A DNA stretch of 64,000 nt from Tubulanus polymorphus (Eukaryota > Nemertea > Palaeonemertea > Tubulaniformes > Tubulanidae): positions 21,048,001 to 21,112,000 of the forward strand of contig NC_134025.1 of assembly GCF_964204645.1 (NCBI RefSeq), written 5' to 3'. The notes beneath the pieces were generated by a model. That model saw only the letters and a list, made by a program, of their open reading frames with translations, ran no database searches and had not been told where the DNA came from. Made by a program: the position numbers and the translations under genes. Of the stretch, positions 25,601 to 37,300 are shown piece after piece. Position 1 is the stretch's first letter. Each line of letters opens with the position of its first letter.

Positions 25601-26253
25601 GTAGGCTGGAAACCAGGCAGTGATACCGTGAGTACTTTGTATTATAAAAGAAGTAACTCCTATGAAAATTGAGAATTTTATCTTTTTGTTCGTTTGAAAT
25701 TCTGGCTCCACAACATGTCAGAGTAAAAGTAGTTGATAAGGTTTTAGTAAAATGTAACATTTTGCTTATTACCCCTTATTTTGAGAATTGTATCTTTTGT
25801 TCATTTGAAATTCTGGTTAAAGCTAAGTTAGTAAATTTAAAATTTTGCTTATTTTCTACAAAACCGGCAAATTTTTCAAGCCGATTCACAGAATCTGATA
25901 TTGTCCAAAAAATAAAACTGATCCAAACTAAACGGCTCGGCAGGTTTACCTACAAGTGTTATTCAGGGCATTTCTGCGGGCAACTGATATACCGTGGTGA
26001 CAAGGTGTTGTTACTATACCATTAACCAATGTTGAATGATCAAATTTTTGAGCAATTGTTTTTCAGTTGCTTTAAATCAACAAAATAATCTTTCATCTTC
26101 TAATTTCAGATCATTCCAAATCCAGCTGACAAGATTAAATATTTCAAGAAACATGGTATGTAAGAGTGAAATCGCATAAATTCAACACCTTCCCGTCAAC
26201 AATTTCACTACATTCGTAATTTATCTGTTCTTTTAGCGCGTGATGAAATGTAA
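22680..26253 (+). CDS. PRDX4: PRDX4-like secretory 2-Cys peroxiredoxin, 7 exons, 231 aa
   Basis: Predicted coding exons: 22680-22788, 23861-23978, 24472-24588, 25194-25316, 25462-25627, 26110-26155, 26237-26253. All introns are GT-AG and phases agree. Residues 1-20 are a hydrophobic signal peptide ([16 protein letters not shown]). They are followed by a short extension with one Cys (C24) and FPGGKV, the hallmark of ER/secreted PRDX4. The AhpC/TSA fold begins at [11 protein letters not shown]. Peroxidatic C80 lies in FTFVCPTE, and resolving C201 in HGEVCPVGW. The eukaryotic hyperoxidation-sensitivity motifs GGLG (123-126) and YF (222-223) are both present. The enzyme reduces hydrogen peroxide in the ER and feeds disulfides into protein folding. 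The C-terminus ends RDEM, close to a KDEL-type retrieval signal. The ATG was chosen because it starts the signal peptide; an upstream in-frame GTG is unlikely to be used. Confidence 0.95.
22992..23551. mobile_element. hAT-like MITE, GGGGCGGATC family, copy c (PRDX4 intron 1)
   Basis: AGGGGCGGATTTAGACC at the left is mirrored by CTGGATCCGCCCCTG at the right. TGCAA occurs just outside both ends, a possible partial target duplication. It occupies most of the middle of PRDX4 intron 1. Non-coding. Confidence 0.65.
24241..24343. mobile_element. about 100-bp MITE, GGACCCAGTTCCACAGTT family, copy b
   Basis: Left end GGGCCCTGTTTTATAGTT, right end AACTGTGGAACTGGATCCAGG, and TTAGAGTTAAAAT/TAACTC words inside. 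It lies in PRDX4 intron 2. Confidence 0.55.
24600..24960. mobile_element. element with inverted tRNA-like ends, copy 1 (PRDX4 intron 3)
   Basis: Read on the minus strand, 24600-24665 has a tRNA-like B box (GAGTTCGAATCCC) preceded by GTTAAGGGGTTCGGGGAACGG. A second related block lies in the opposite orientation near 24850-24920. Immediately inside is ACCAATCACAGCGCTTGTAA, shared with the element at 29505. Confidence 0.4.
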
Positions 26254-26952
26254 CTACCAAATATGTTCTAGAAAAAGGGAAGCAGCTGAGTTAGTGTCAT
26301 TTGAATCGTTTTCACTTTTTGTAAGGCCTTATAGTGTGTGTCGTTTTGAAAATAACGTACAACGAAATGTCTCGAATGTTTGTTTTATCGATGCAAATAA
26401 GTTATTCAAGTATTATCTATGTTTGAATGAGAAAATTCATTCTTTATCTTCTCTCTTGCATCTTTTATCTGTGTTTCTTCTTTTGTGCTGTCATTTTATT
26501 TTCTGGTGGTTGCATTTCGTTCTTTATGGCGCTAATTGTCCATATCAAATTATTGTAAAACATTTTTATGCGTACGTGTATTTGTCTGTATTAACCAAGA
26601 AAAAGGAAAATCTCGAAAAAAAGTTTCAACTCTGTATGAATTCTATAACCTGTGTTTATTTCAAATTTGTCTAATCCATACATAAATATAACAATGATGT
26701 TCAAACCAAATTTCTACCAGAATTGCCGGTATTTTTTGGTCTCAACTGATTCAGATCAAGTGGGTATAACTATGATGTTGTAGTCCAGGGGATGTGGCAT
26801 CAATTTCTTTGCTTAAAGTGCTTCATTACCTGGTGAGAAGCTTAGTGTTTACGTTGCAATTGATGGTTTTAAATCAGATATGTACGGAATTCAATTTCAA
26901 AGGTAGATGAACTTCTTGATGTAGTGAATAATCTGAACTGCGTTGCAATAAA
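26254..26952 (+). other. PRDX4 3' UTR (inferred)
   Basis: Sequence between the stop codon and the first good AATAAA. It includes a long open frame (26240-26674) that has no family resemblance and overlaps the last coding exon in another frame, so it is treated as non-coding. Confidence 0.55.
26947..26952 (+). terminator. poly(A) signal for PRDX4
   Basis: Canonical AATAAA followed within about 30 nt by a GT/T-rich stretch (GTGTTCAATTC, TTATCTTTGG). Confidence 0.5.
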
Positions 26953-27534
26953 CCAGTGTTCAATTCTAAGACTGTTATCTTTGGTTGATAATTACTTATA
27001 TAGACAGATTGTATACAGTAATCTCCTCACTCTGTACTGGTCGGTCACTCAATCCGGTGAATTTTACATTAAGAACTTTTTTTGCGAAGACTGAATTTTT
27101 CTCGTGTTGAAAAATATTTACAGCCCCACGCCACCGAGTAAGGTGTGCTTCGTTGTATATGCATGTTCTCTTGGTGATATTGTATGTTGGATGAATGGTT
27201 CACATTTTCTTCTGGATCTCTTTATCGAATCAGGTGCTTCATAGGTTGAATGGGTTGCTAGCTTCGTCATAAAATTCACTCTTCTCTTCTTGGTATCATT
27301 AACTCTTCTTCCTGTCATACTTCCAAAGTCAGTTATTGAGATTCATTGAAATTTTGAAATGTTACTTAAGCATGTTAATCTTGCCCCAAAAATTAAGCCC
27401 ATTTGTATCATGAATTACACATGTGTGGTCTTCTCTATGAACAGTTCAAATGCATTACCTTGGAATAGACATCAAGAAAGAACCTGCATGTATTGTAATT
27501 AAATCAGTTAATACGAACATTTTGATTTGTCTAT

Positions 27535-27951
27535 AGCTGCGTTCACACTAGATTCGGCGCTTACGAAGTACCGTACTTCACTTGTGCCGAATTCACCAAA
27601 ATACGGCGCTTACACAGCCATTTACGTTCACACTACGAGTCGGCAATTCGGCGCTAAGTAAGCCTAGTATAGTAGTCACCCAGTGTGCCGATAGAGGGGA
27701 GTGTAATTAGTGTTTTGTACTACGAGGATGTAAATATGTGGCTAGCCAAGCGCCGAATCTGCGTTCACACTACAGAAAATACGCGGCCAGCTCGGTTCCG
27801 TACTGAGATCGGGTTTTCGGCGCGGAATCACATTCCGCGCTTAATAAGCTGCGTATTTCAGTACGGAACTGAATTAGCCGCGAATAGGCCTCGACTAATT
27901 ACCTAGTGTGAACGCTTAGTGCAGTACTAAAATCCTAGTGTGAACGCAGCT
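27535..27951. mobile_element. 417-bp MITE with AGCTGCGTTCACACTAG inverted ends
   Basis: The 17-bp terminus AGCTGCGTTCACACTAG is perfectly inverted at the right end (CTAGTGTGAACGCAGCT). Variants of the GTTCACACTA word recur inside in both orientations (near 27625, 27762 and 27903), together with CGGCGC words. TAT lies just outside both ends. No coding capacity. Confidence 0.85.
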
Positions 27952-27990
27952 TATCTCGAGATGGATTCTAGAATTCTGAGGTATGCATAG

Positions 27991-28155
27991 TACAGTAGAC
28001 TCCACGCGAGTAGGATCCGATCATCTCGGATAACCGTTCAACTCGGATATTTTTCAAAATATTTGGACACTGTTTATGAAATACATGTACATAACATTCA
28101 AGTCAGACACATTTTTACGGTCTCAAAAGATCCGACTTTAGCGAAGTCTACTGTA
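27991..28155. mobile_element. short MITE, TACAGTAGACTC-type, copy b
   Basis: Left end TACAGTAGACTCCACGCGAG, right end TTTAGCGAAGTCTACTGTA. The ends are inverted and bounded by TA. The internal CTCGGATAACCGTTCAACTCGG is shared with 16736-16863. Probably a Tc1/mariner or pogo derivative. Confidence 0.65.
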
Positions 28156-28819
28156 TATTGTATTTTTAAGAGAGTGACATATGGATATATATTGTATCTA
28201 TTAGCTATAGTATAATCACGCATGAACATTAAAAAATGCAACAATCAAAGATACGTTCATCTCATCCTGTCACTCTGAAGTTGAGGTGTTTGGATGCCAA
28301 TATACTGTGTATGCAAATACAGTCATAGTCTGGTTAAGTAGTCATCAGATTTGTCGTTACATTACTTTTAGTTAGTCATCTCCAAATTTGTATTTCCATT
28401 TCAACTTAACGATGTTTAAGTCATTTGGAGAGCTTAAGCGAGTAGGACTACTTTATAGACAATGGCAATATACATCTGTAATTTACTGAGCGTCAATATA
28501 ATCTAATATATGCAAACTACGGGAAAATGAAAACACCATTATATGCTGGAGATACAATGAATTGTAAAATGCTACCGATTTTTTGAAAATAAATAGTAAT
28601 TTATTTTATAGATTCATAAACATTGTACATGTATATTTTTACATAGCTTTGCATCTTATTTTGGATAGAAGCTTCATAAGCCCGCAGCACTGCACAAATA
28701 TCATTAAACCATGTATTTATGCAAGTCTCAATAGGCTGCCTGGATCTGCCCCTCGGACATTGGATTCACCATTCTTCAGCAAAATTTATCGTCCAGACAC
28801 TTTCAAATGATAAATGAAC

Positions 28820-29000
28820 TATAATGGAACCTCGTTATAACAAACTAAGATACAACGATTCATCGGATACGACAAATATAGAATTTTTTACTAAGTAAGA
28901 AAATGCAATTAATTTCATACGGGATATAACAAACTATCGGTTATGACAAACATATTTTCTGGTCCAGTGAAGTTCGCTGTAAACGAGGTTCCACTGTATT
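28820..29000. mobile_element. Tigger/pogo-like MITE
   Basis: Inverted ends TATAATGGAACCTCGTTATA and AACGAGGTTCCACTGTATTA, bounded by TA. Internal words GATATAACAAACTATCGG and TACAACGATTCATCGGATA. The GGAACCTCGTTATAAC type of terminus is common in pogo/Tigger non-autonomous elements. Confidence 0.7.
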
Positions 29001-29504
29001 ACAGTTAAAAACGCCAGTTATTTTGAATATCGTCACACCAAAAAAAGTATTCATCAAGGCTTTACATATCGACGCTGCAAAGGGGTCAGTTCCAGGTTGC
29101 AAATTGATACCTGCATTAAACTTGCTAAGCAAGGACAAGTTGAGACCACAGATTATTTTGTGTCTTTAAGAGAAGCCGGTGGTTATGATTTATAAGTGGA
29201 ATGTAATAAAATAATTTTAAGGTAATAGTAAGGAAGGTTTATTGAAGTAAAATCTTGTATAAAAATGTAACATAACGTAGGGAGAAAAATATAATTATGT
29301 GATTATCAAGGTCTAAAACTAGCGGTCATCCGTTTATCATGCATACACTTCTTGCTCCCTGGTATATTTTTGAACTCTTGAGTTTCCTCCGGAGCTACAT
29401 TGTCATTTTTCACATCCTATTCCTATGTTTTTGTCATTTTTCATATCCTATTCCTGTTTTTGCCCTAAATTCAATCCCAGATTATCTACAGCCATTGACA
29501 GACC

Positions 29505-29850
29505 ATACTCTCTAGGTAAGGATTTGAACCTGATGGATCGCTACACTCAGCCACGGCACGAACCCCTGCCGCACTAGACCAGGGGCACAAGTACATGCGC
29601 AGAATTACTGCGCAAAAACTTGTGGTACCAATCAGATTGCTTGTATAATCGCGGAGGCAAACCGCACGGAAGAACTATAGATGGGAAAACCCAGGCTAAA
29701 ATGGGATATCTGATTGCTAATAATGACATCATCTAAGCTGCGCGTGTGGCTGCATACTCGGCCTAATGTGGCAGGGTTTCGTACTGTGGCAATCTCGATG
29801 CCATCAGGTTCGAATGCCTGCCGAGGGAGGATGATGACGGACCCACCGTG
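29505..29850. mobile_element. element with inverted tRNA-like ends, copy 2
   Basis: 29505-29590 on the minus strand and 29745-29830 on the plus strand are homologous tRNA-like heads. Shared words are GGCAGGGTTTCGTACTGTGGC-type, then CATCAGGTTC(G/A)AAT. They face each other across about 150 bp. ACCAATCAGATTGCTTGTAT matches the copy at 24600. Confidence 0.5.
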
Positions 29851-29890
29851 TCAATTTGTCACGGCTAAAAACAATTCAGATCACTATGTC

Positions 29891-31180
29891 AACTAGGGGT
29901 CCAGGGACACCATGCCCACTTGGGAAGTGGTTTCAAATGCTCAACAATCTAACAATTTCAACATTCAACGCCCCCTGGTGACCATTTACAAAAACCAATG
30001 ACCTTGAAACTCACCACAATCATAGAACATGTCAGCAGCTACGATTTTGTAATTGATTGTGATAACAAAATATGCCTCGTTACCAATTTAATATGGAAAT
30101 ACTAAGTCATTCTACTATTCAACGCCCCCTGGTGACCATATTCAAAACCCAATGACCTCGAAACTCACCACAATCATAGAACATGTCATGACCTACAACT
30201 TTGCAATTGACCATGGTAACAAAATATGCCTAGGTACCAATATAATAAGGAAATACTAATTTATTCTACTATTCAACGCCCCCTGGTGACCATATAGAAA
30301 AACTTATGTCCTTAAAACTCGCAACAATCATAGATGATGTCATGAGCTACAACTTTCCAATTGATTGTGGTTACAAAATATGCATAGGTACGAATATAAT
30401 AAAGAAATGCTAAGATATTGTATTATTCAACGCCCCCTGGTGGCCATATACGAAATCCAATTACCTTGAAACTCACCACAATCATAGAACACGTTATGAG
30501 TTACAACTTTCTAATTGATTGTGGTAGCAAAATATAGGTTATCAATAGGTTATAAATATAGGTTATCTTAGGTATCAATATAATGTGGAAAAACTTTTTC
30601 CCACTTACGAATGAGTACTGGTGACACCAAGATGGCTGCCAATTGCGTCATAATTGGCTGATGAAAAATACCTGTCTCAGGTATAAAACATCCCTTTCCA
30701 AAGAATACCCATCACAAAAAGTAATGAGAAATGGCAAACCAGTAGGAAGCTACAGGACTCAGAATTCGGGCCAAAATTAACATTTTTGGGCACTAAAAAG
30801 GTCATAGGACGGCCATCTTGAGTCCGACCGACCCAATTTTTGGTACGTTGATGGGCCCTGGGGGGATTCATATATATCCGAAAGCTCAAGGTAATTGATC
30901 AAAGCGTCTTCAAAATTTCCCTCAAAAAGTTAAAAAATGTGTAAAAAGTGCTGATTTTGGCGAAAAACAATGGCTGCCAGTCGGCCATCTTGATTCTGAC
31001 AGGGCCAGTTTTTGGGCTGAAGATGTGTCTAGGGTAGATACATGTGTAACCCAAATATCAAGACATTACCTTGAAGCGTCTTCAAAACTTCCCAAAATAA
31101 CTGGATTCCATCTACGGACGGACGACGGACGAAAAGTGAATGCAATAGCCCGCTGGGACTAAAGTCCCAAGTGGGCTAAA
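29891..31180 (+). mobile_element. pearl/HINE-like non-autonomous Helitron, copy 2 (most complete)
   Basis: It begins near AACTAGGGGTCCAGGGACAC. Four core units begin at 29966, 30120, 30274 and 30428, with a period of exactly 154 bp. A short insertion (ATAGGTTATCA words, about 30530-30565) is not in copy 1. The right part has a GGACGGACGACGGACG run. It ends with the hairpin GGGACTAAAGTCCC, then AAGTGGGCTAA. A hairpin followed by CTAA matches Helitron 3' ends. The left CCCACTTGGGA and right TCCCAAGTGGG are also inverted. It lies downstream of the TTLL gene. Confidence 0.8.
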
Positions 31181-31305
31181 AAGTACACGGAAATAAATAT
31201 ATAACCACTGGTATTTCATACAACTCAATCTCTGCATGCGTAAAAAAACCCCTCAGATATCACAGATCCATTGAGTATTAATCAGTTTCACAGCTTAAGC
31301 CACGC

Positions 31306-34300
31306 TCAACACCAATGATGAGCCTGCTTACATTTCCCTACGAACCAACGGTAGATAAGCTTATTATAATTTCGTAATCTACGATAAAATCTGTCATTCG
31401 CTGGTGTCCATTTAGCAGCCCATTCCGTACTCTATATATAGAAATAAAAGATCTACTATTGATTCCACGTGCGCGAAAAATACATGTAAAAAGCGAACAT
31501 ATGTGCATTTCATGTAACACGTACCATTACTGGCGGAAAAACTCGTCCCATATTGCGTCTAGTCAGATGTTCCAAGTAAGCGTACTTCAAAGTCTGTCTT
31601 TGTTCCGAAGTGAGGCATGTATTACATACTTGGCATTTCTGTAAGAAGAGAACCGAGTAATTACATAGAAATACAGTTACTAAGCCCCTCTAATAATCTA
31701 GATGCATTAAGACCAATAATCTGGTCCATGAGAAATTCAGATTAAAAATTATAAGATATATATTTTTCTGTGTAGGCCATATGAATGATGTCCACGACGT
31801 GGTTTCATAGTTTTTGTTAACTTTTAACTCGAGGTTAAATTCCCAAACTCGAGTTTCTGATTCAGTCAAAAACTAAGAGTCAAATTTAACCAAGAACTGT
31901 GAAACCAGGTCCAGATTAAGCCTGTTAGAAGCAGACATGCGATCTATCGGGTAACAACACTTGAGAAGGATCGGATAGATGCGTCTATTGCGACATACCT
32001 CTAAGTTACAATTGTCGCTACAATCCGGGCTGCTACAAATATCACTGAAAACATGAATATCTTTATCCGACACTTGCATCTCGGCTTCATCGGGAGAACT
32101 GAAACCAGAAGACATCATTGTGAGATGAGGAATCATTCAATTTCTTGCGATAGTTAAATTGGTCCGAACTCAATTAATTCATTGTCAGTTAATTCACTCA
32201 TCACATTACTAAAGTCGTCACTATTATTGAGTTCAAATATGTGTTTCCAATGCAATTTACAAAGTTGTAAGTCATCATTTTTGATAAGCCATCAACGTTA
32301 TGATTATCCCAACAACAACAACAACCTTAAGCGAGTTAGACCATACCTACCTCCTGAAAATATCTCTTTGCAATGGTCGCACAATTCCTACCAAACTGAA
32401 TAGATTGTGCAAGACTTGTTCGTAAAGCAATCGATTCGGTTTGAAGTGCAAGGAAGACAGGTTTGGAGACATGTTAGCCTAGAAGGTAAGCGAGATGGAT
32501 AGATGATGATCGGGGAAATTTTCATTAAGGTTCGAAACACCAAAGACGCCCGTCAATTCATACTTTTATACACCAGCAAATTGCCCTCAACCTATGACAG
32601 ACGAGATGAAGGTTATTCCTCATAGAGCATCGCGCTGTGCGGCGCGGTTATGCGCAAATAGCGGGTTTATATAAATCGCTTATGAAACGAGGGATAAAAG
32701 CTGGATGGAAAATCTAGTCCGTTTTCAACCCCATGCAAATCAAAGTAGAGTACGGTAGGTAAATAGGATGAATAGAAAAGATTAACTTACTTCCATCAAA
32801 TAAACATTTAGATTTTCATCCAATACGAAGTCAAATCGAACCATCTCAAAAAAGTTTCTGAAATTGAGTATATCATGCCGTTATTCACTAAACCAACAGT
32901 TTTCTAAGATGGTGCAAGAACACATACCGGTAGTACATATGTAAAATAACTGAATATGAACGTATTGTTAACAGTCAAACTGTTTTAATCTAAGGCTTTA
33001 ATCTAACTAATTTGACAGCATATTTCGTTTTTACCTGGATGATTTATATTTTGCTGCGCTCGATATGAGATAAGGTTCTTTTTCTAGGTAGACGTTACGT
33101 ATCGTATCCTTTATATCTAACCACACTTGCGTGTCATTTTTACCTGTCGAAAAATGACCGCATGATTTTCATTCAATTACGAAAAAAAATTCAAAACGCT
33201 AGGGAGAGAAAAATCGCGAAGAGTACCTAGTTTTCGTATGTAGGTGTTTAATGATTCTCGGTGAGTGAAATTCAGGTCTGCGTAATAGTGCTTCAATGAA
33301 GGGATCTGAAACGTACGGAGAATTATCAAGCGCTTATATTAGAAACGCCTCACATGATATCAAGAAACTGTTTCATCTGTCTCGATCAGTTTATTCAGTA
33401 TGAATTTGAGTACCGACGTAAAAAAGACCATTTCACACATAGATCATATACAGTGGCCAGGTAAAAAGATTCTTACTTGAATATTCTGTATTATCTTGTT
33501 AAATGAGGACTAAAAGTCCCCATGTTTTATATGATAGATTTTTACAATACATATTGTATCAGTAGGTACCCTACTACCTACAATACAAATCTATAGAGAA
33601 TTTCATCAATTCACATATTCACATGGGGCCAGTTGCTAAAAAATTGATGAAAGTTAACAGGTGAATAAATGCCAAGGTAGCAATTGATATTAAGCAACTT
33701 TTAAGCAAATGATCTCTGTACAATAGATGGATATGGATTTTTGTCAAATTGTAACTTAAATTCATCAAATAACAAGCTATAAAGAATACAAGATTTTGTA
33801 ACATCGCCTGTAAGTTGTCTATCGGTATGTCTATTGAAGATAAGCAGAATTGTTCAAGAGATCGATTTTATCCAAATCTGGATCATCAGATTACACACAA
33901 AAACGAATACTATACTGCTATAAACGAATTGATCAATGAACAATCTAAACACTAAAAGCACATGCCTGCCAAGTGGGCGTGTAGTCGTCCCCAACCACAT
34001 ATTTGTCAATATCTGAAGCATCAAATGGGTGATAATCTTTCGGGCAGAATCTGAAAAATGTCCATTTTGATATTCTTTAAGTATAGGAAGAACTGGCACC
34101 TTATGCATAATGCAAGATGCCATGTAGGTGGTGGGGGGGAAGAGGGGGACATTGTGGAAAATATCTTATACATGTACATGCATACGCATGTGCCATGGAT
34201 AGTACAAGACAATCAAAGCTGTTGACTTCTAAGTCTAGGCCTATAAATATAGGAAATGTGGAGAAAATTTAACTTAATCCAGATCAATTGGGATTACAGC

Positions 34301-37300
34301 ATCATAAATGATATTCATACATCCACGTCATTTCCAGAACAACAAACTAATGATGCCTCGATCTAAATCTGGATTACTGGCAAATTGACTGGTCACATAT
34401 ACAGATATGGGTTAGTTATCAAAGTTTATTCAAAGTAAGAAATCCTTAAGCTAGATAATGACGTATATGAGTTACTCATCACTTCATGGTGATCAAGGTG
34501 AGATCTAGTATCAAATGTACCCTGCATTGTCTTCTTATCGGAGATACTGAATTTTACATGTTCCATTACCAATCAAATTCACCCCTTCTCCCACTAAGTT
34601 TGACAAGACCCAGTGATAACTTGCAGTAACAGAATTTTGAAGTGGCCCCAATTGCAGTCATAACTTCAGTCTAAAAGCTGACTTGTATCTTAAGAATAGT
34701 TTTAAGCTGTTGGATGAGCTATACATGTACATGGAAACCATAGGCCGGGTCTTAAATCTAAGTCTTGAAGTATTTCCTAGTCTACGTATGAAACAGGATG
34801 GAATCTCCTCTACGACATCAAGCTGAGCACTGATGTCAAGTACATAACATGTACTAAACAATACTAATGGTACCTATAAACAATGTACATGTACATGTGA
34901 AATATAAAGACTCTACGTAGGCCTAGCTAACAAGTCTAGCTTACCTTAGTAGTACTTCAGCATCCATAGTGTAAACCCTCAGTGGATTAATAGATGTTAA
35001 GACCGTATAAACGCCGATATCAAATTTCCTGAAATATTTTGCAAATTATTTTTTGATTGACAGACAGTGGGTATTCGATGACATAGATAGTAAAACATGT
35101 TTAACCACGATATTTTCAATCCAAAAAACATTAAAATGGAGCACAGCTTTTTCTAAATGAAAACCATTAAGGTTGAAATGGTGTTAGGATTCAAAAGTTG
35201 TGTTAATTGGAAACAAAGGTATACACAACTTTTGCTCATTTTCAGTCCCTTCGGCCATGTAAGCAATATCAAGCATCGTGTATAGAGATTTAGCCAATTT
35301 TGAACCCCTTTGCCCAAAGATGTACCGTATAGGGCCTACATACCGGTACTTGATGAATTTCCTAGAAATCCAAGTATTTCTTCATTACACTGTTACATGA
35401 ATCTGTGGCCTGCAAGAATGTCCAGACCTAACTAAAATCTTGATCAATGAAAAAATACTTGGATTTCTCGGAAGAATTCATTGAAGCCCATAAAAACCAG
35501 TTATGTTCCAATGAGTTGATCGTACATACTCACCTTCCATCAACCAGAAATGGCCGATCAATATATTCTTGAATGAATGTACTTTCAGCAGTGAAGTCTA
35601 ACTCTGCAAAAAAAAGAAAAATTTGTTCTACCGCATGAACATTAATATGCTCGGCCCAGTCTAGAAATATCAATCATGCAGTTGGCTGCTACTACATGTA
35701 CAATGATTGCCAAAGAGCACAGATCTAACAATCAGCTATAAGATAACTTGTAGTGGCAATGGCAGCAGAAATGGAAGTACCAAATATCTCATATTTGGCA
35801 GTAAGTATATTGAGCGCATTTATTCTTGGGATAGAGCCTAAAAAATTTTAACAAATATATTTTCGGGCTCGTGTCTCAGCTGCTGTACTGAGTGCAGAGA
35901 TCCCGCTAAACCCATTTTGGTCCGATCACCAAATGTAATAAATATTTCACTACTACTGACATTTTTTTCTGATGTTAATATAGAAGCAAATGATGGAAAC
36001 AAGCCCTGAACCAATCATGGCTATGATTACAGAGTCTAATGTACATGTAAGTCAATTGGGTAGTCATTACATAACTATTCTCACTGGTATAATTTTAACC
36101 AACTTTTTATGTAACACTACATACAGAATGATACGAAAATAAATAAATACCTTTCATTGATTTGATTTTTATTCCTCGGTGTGTGTTACTTTTTTGAACC
36201 CACATTTTCTTTGGGAATTTTGCCGCCTAAAATATAGAATGCAGAAATTAAGGGTCCACGGACACCATACCCACTTGGAGAAATGCTTCACAATCTGACA
36301 GTATAAACATTTACAAATACAGTAATCAATAAATTTTTTTTAAAAATTCAAAAATTTTTTAAAAATCGACTGTTATGTTTAAGGTCCCTTTCCAAAGCGC
36401 ATACCAATCACAGATTTCAATGAAAAATGGCAAACCATTAGGAAACAATAGATCCCGGAATTCAGGCCAAAAATGACTATTTTGGACATTAACAAGGTCA
36501 TAGGATGGCTATCTTGTGTCTGGTCTATCCAATTTTTCTTGATGATGATGGACCTTAAGGAAATAAATACACATCCCGGTACATATAAAACATCAAGATA
36601 ACTGATTGAAGCATCTTTCCTCGGAAATTTACAAAATGTGAAAAAAAGGGCAAACCTTGAATCTGATCAATCCAGTTTTTGGGGCTAAAGAAATGTGTCA
36701 AGAGTAGAGACGTATATAAATAAAATATCAAGACAATTGATTCAAATGTCGTAAAAACTTTCCAAAATAACTGGATTCCATCTTGGATGGACGGACAGAT
36801 GACATATTTAAAATGAACACTGGCCTAGGTGGGCCAAAAATGGTGATGCATGACAAAGCAGAATGCCACAAAAGAACTACATTTGACTCGCCTCAGATCA
36901 TTGTCTTGCTCAGATTAAGTAACAAAGAATTGTTGAAATCAGTTAATTCAAAAATCTCATACCTCATATTAGACAGTCCCAGAAATCCGAGTTACCTGAA
37001 GTCTACTAGGCCAATACTGATTTCATATAAGCATAATATACAACTTACATATTTCTTGAAGTCATCAGCTTGATGCGGTAATCTAAAAGCTTTTGGAATG
37101 CCATGTATTTTAGTAACTGCCAGGCTGTTTTTATTGGTTACGTACCCAGTGCCAGGAAAATGGTTCACCTAAAAAGATAATCGATACATCGATACAACAA
37201 CAAATAGGCCAATATTTTTCCAGATCATGCATCGTGTGCAGAAAGCTCTGATATCGGTAAACAACAATAGCCAGCAGTCGGCCATCTTGATTCAGCTCTT

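Larger units (their letters stand above)
26953..29890. other. intergenic region with MITEs, no gene recognised
   Basis: Holds the MITEs at 27535, 27991 and 28820 and the tRNA-like element at 29505. ORFs here are short and without family resemblance. Confidence 0.6.

Noticed and set aside
26240-26674. 144-aa plus-strand ORF after PRDX4
   Set aside because: It overlaps the final PRDX4 exon in another frame and lies in the inferred 3' UTR. Composition is T-rich and no motif is recognisable.
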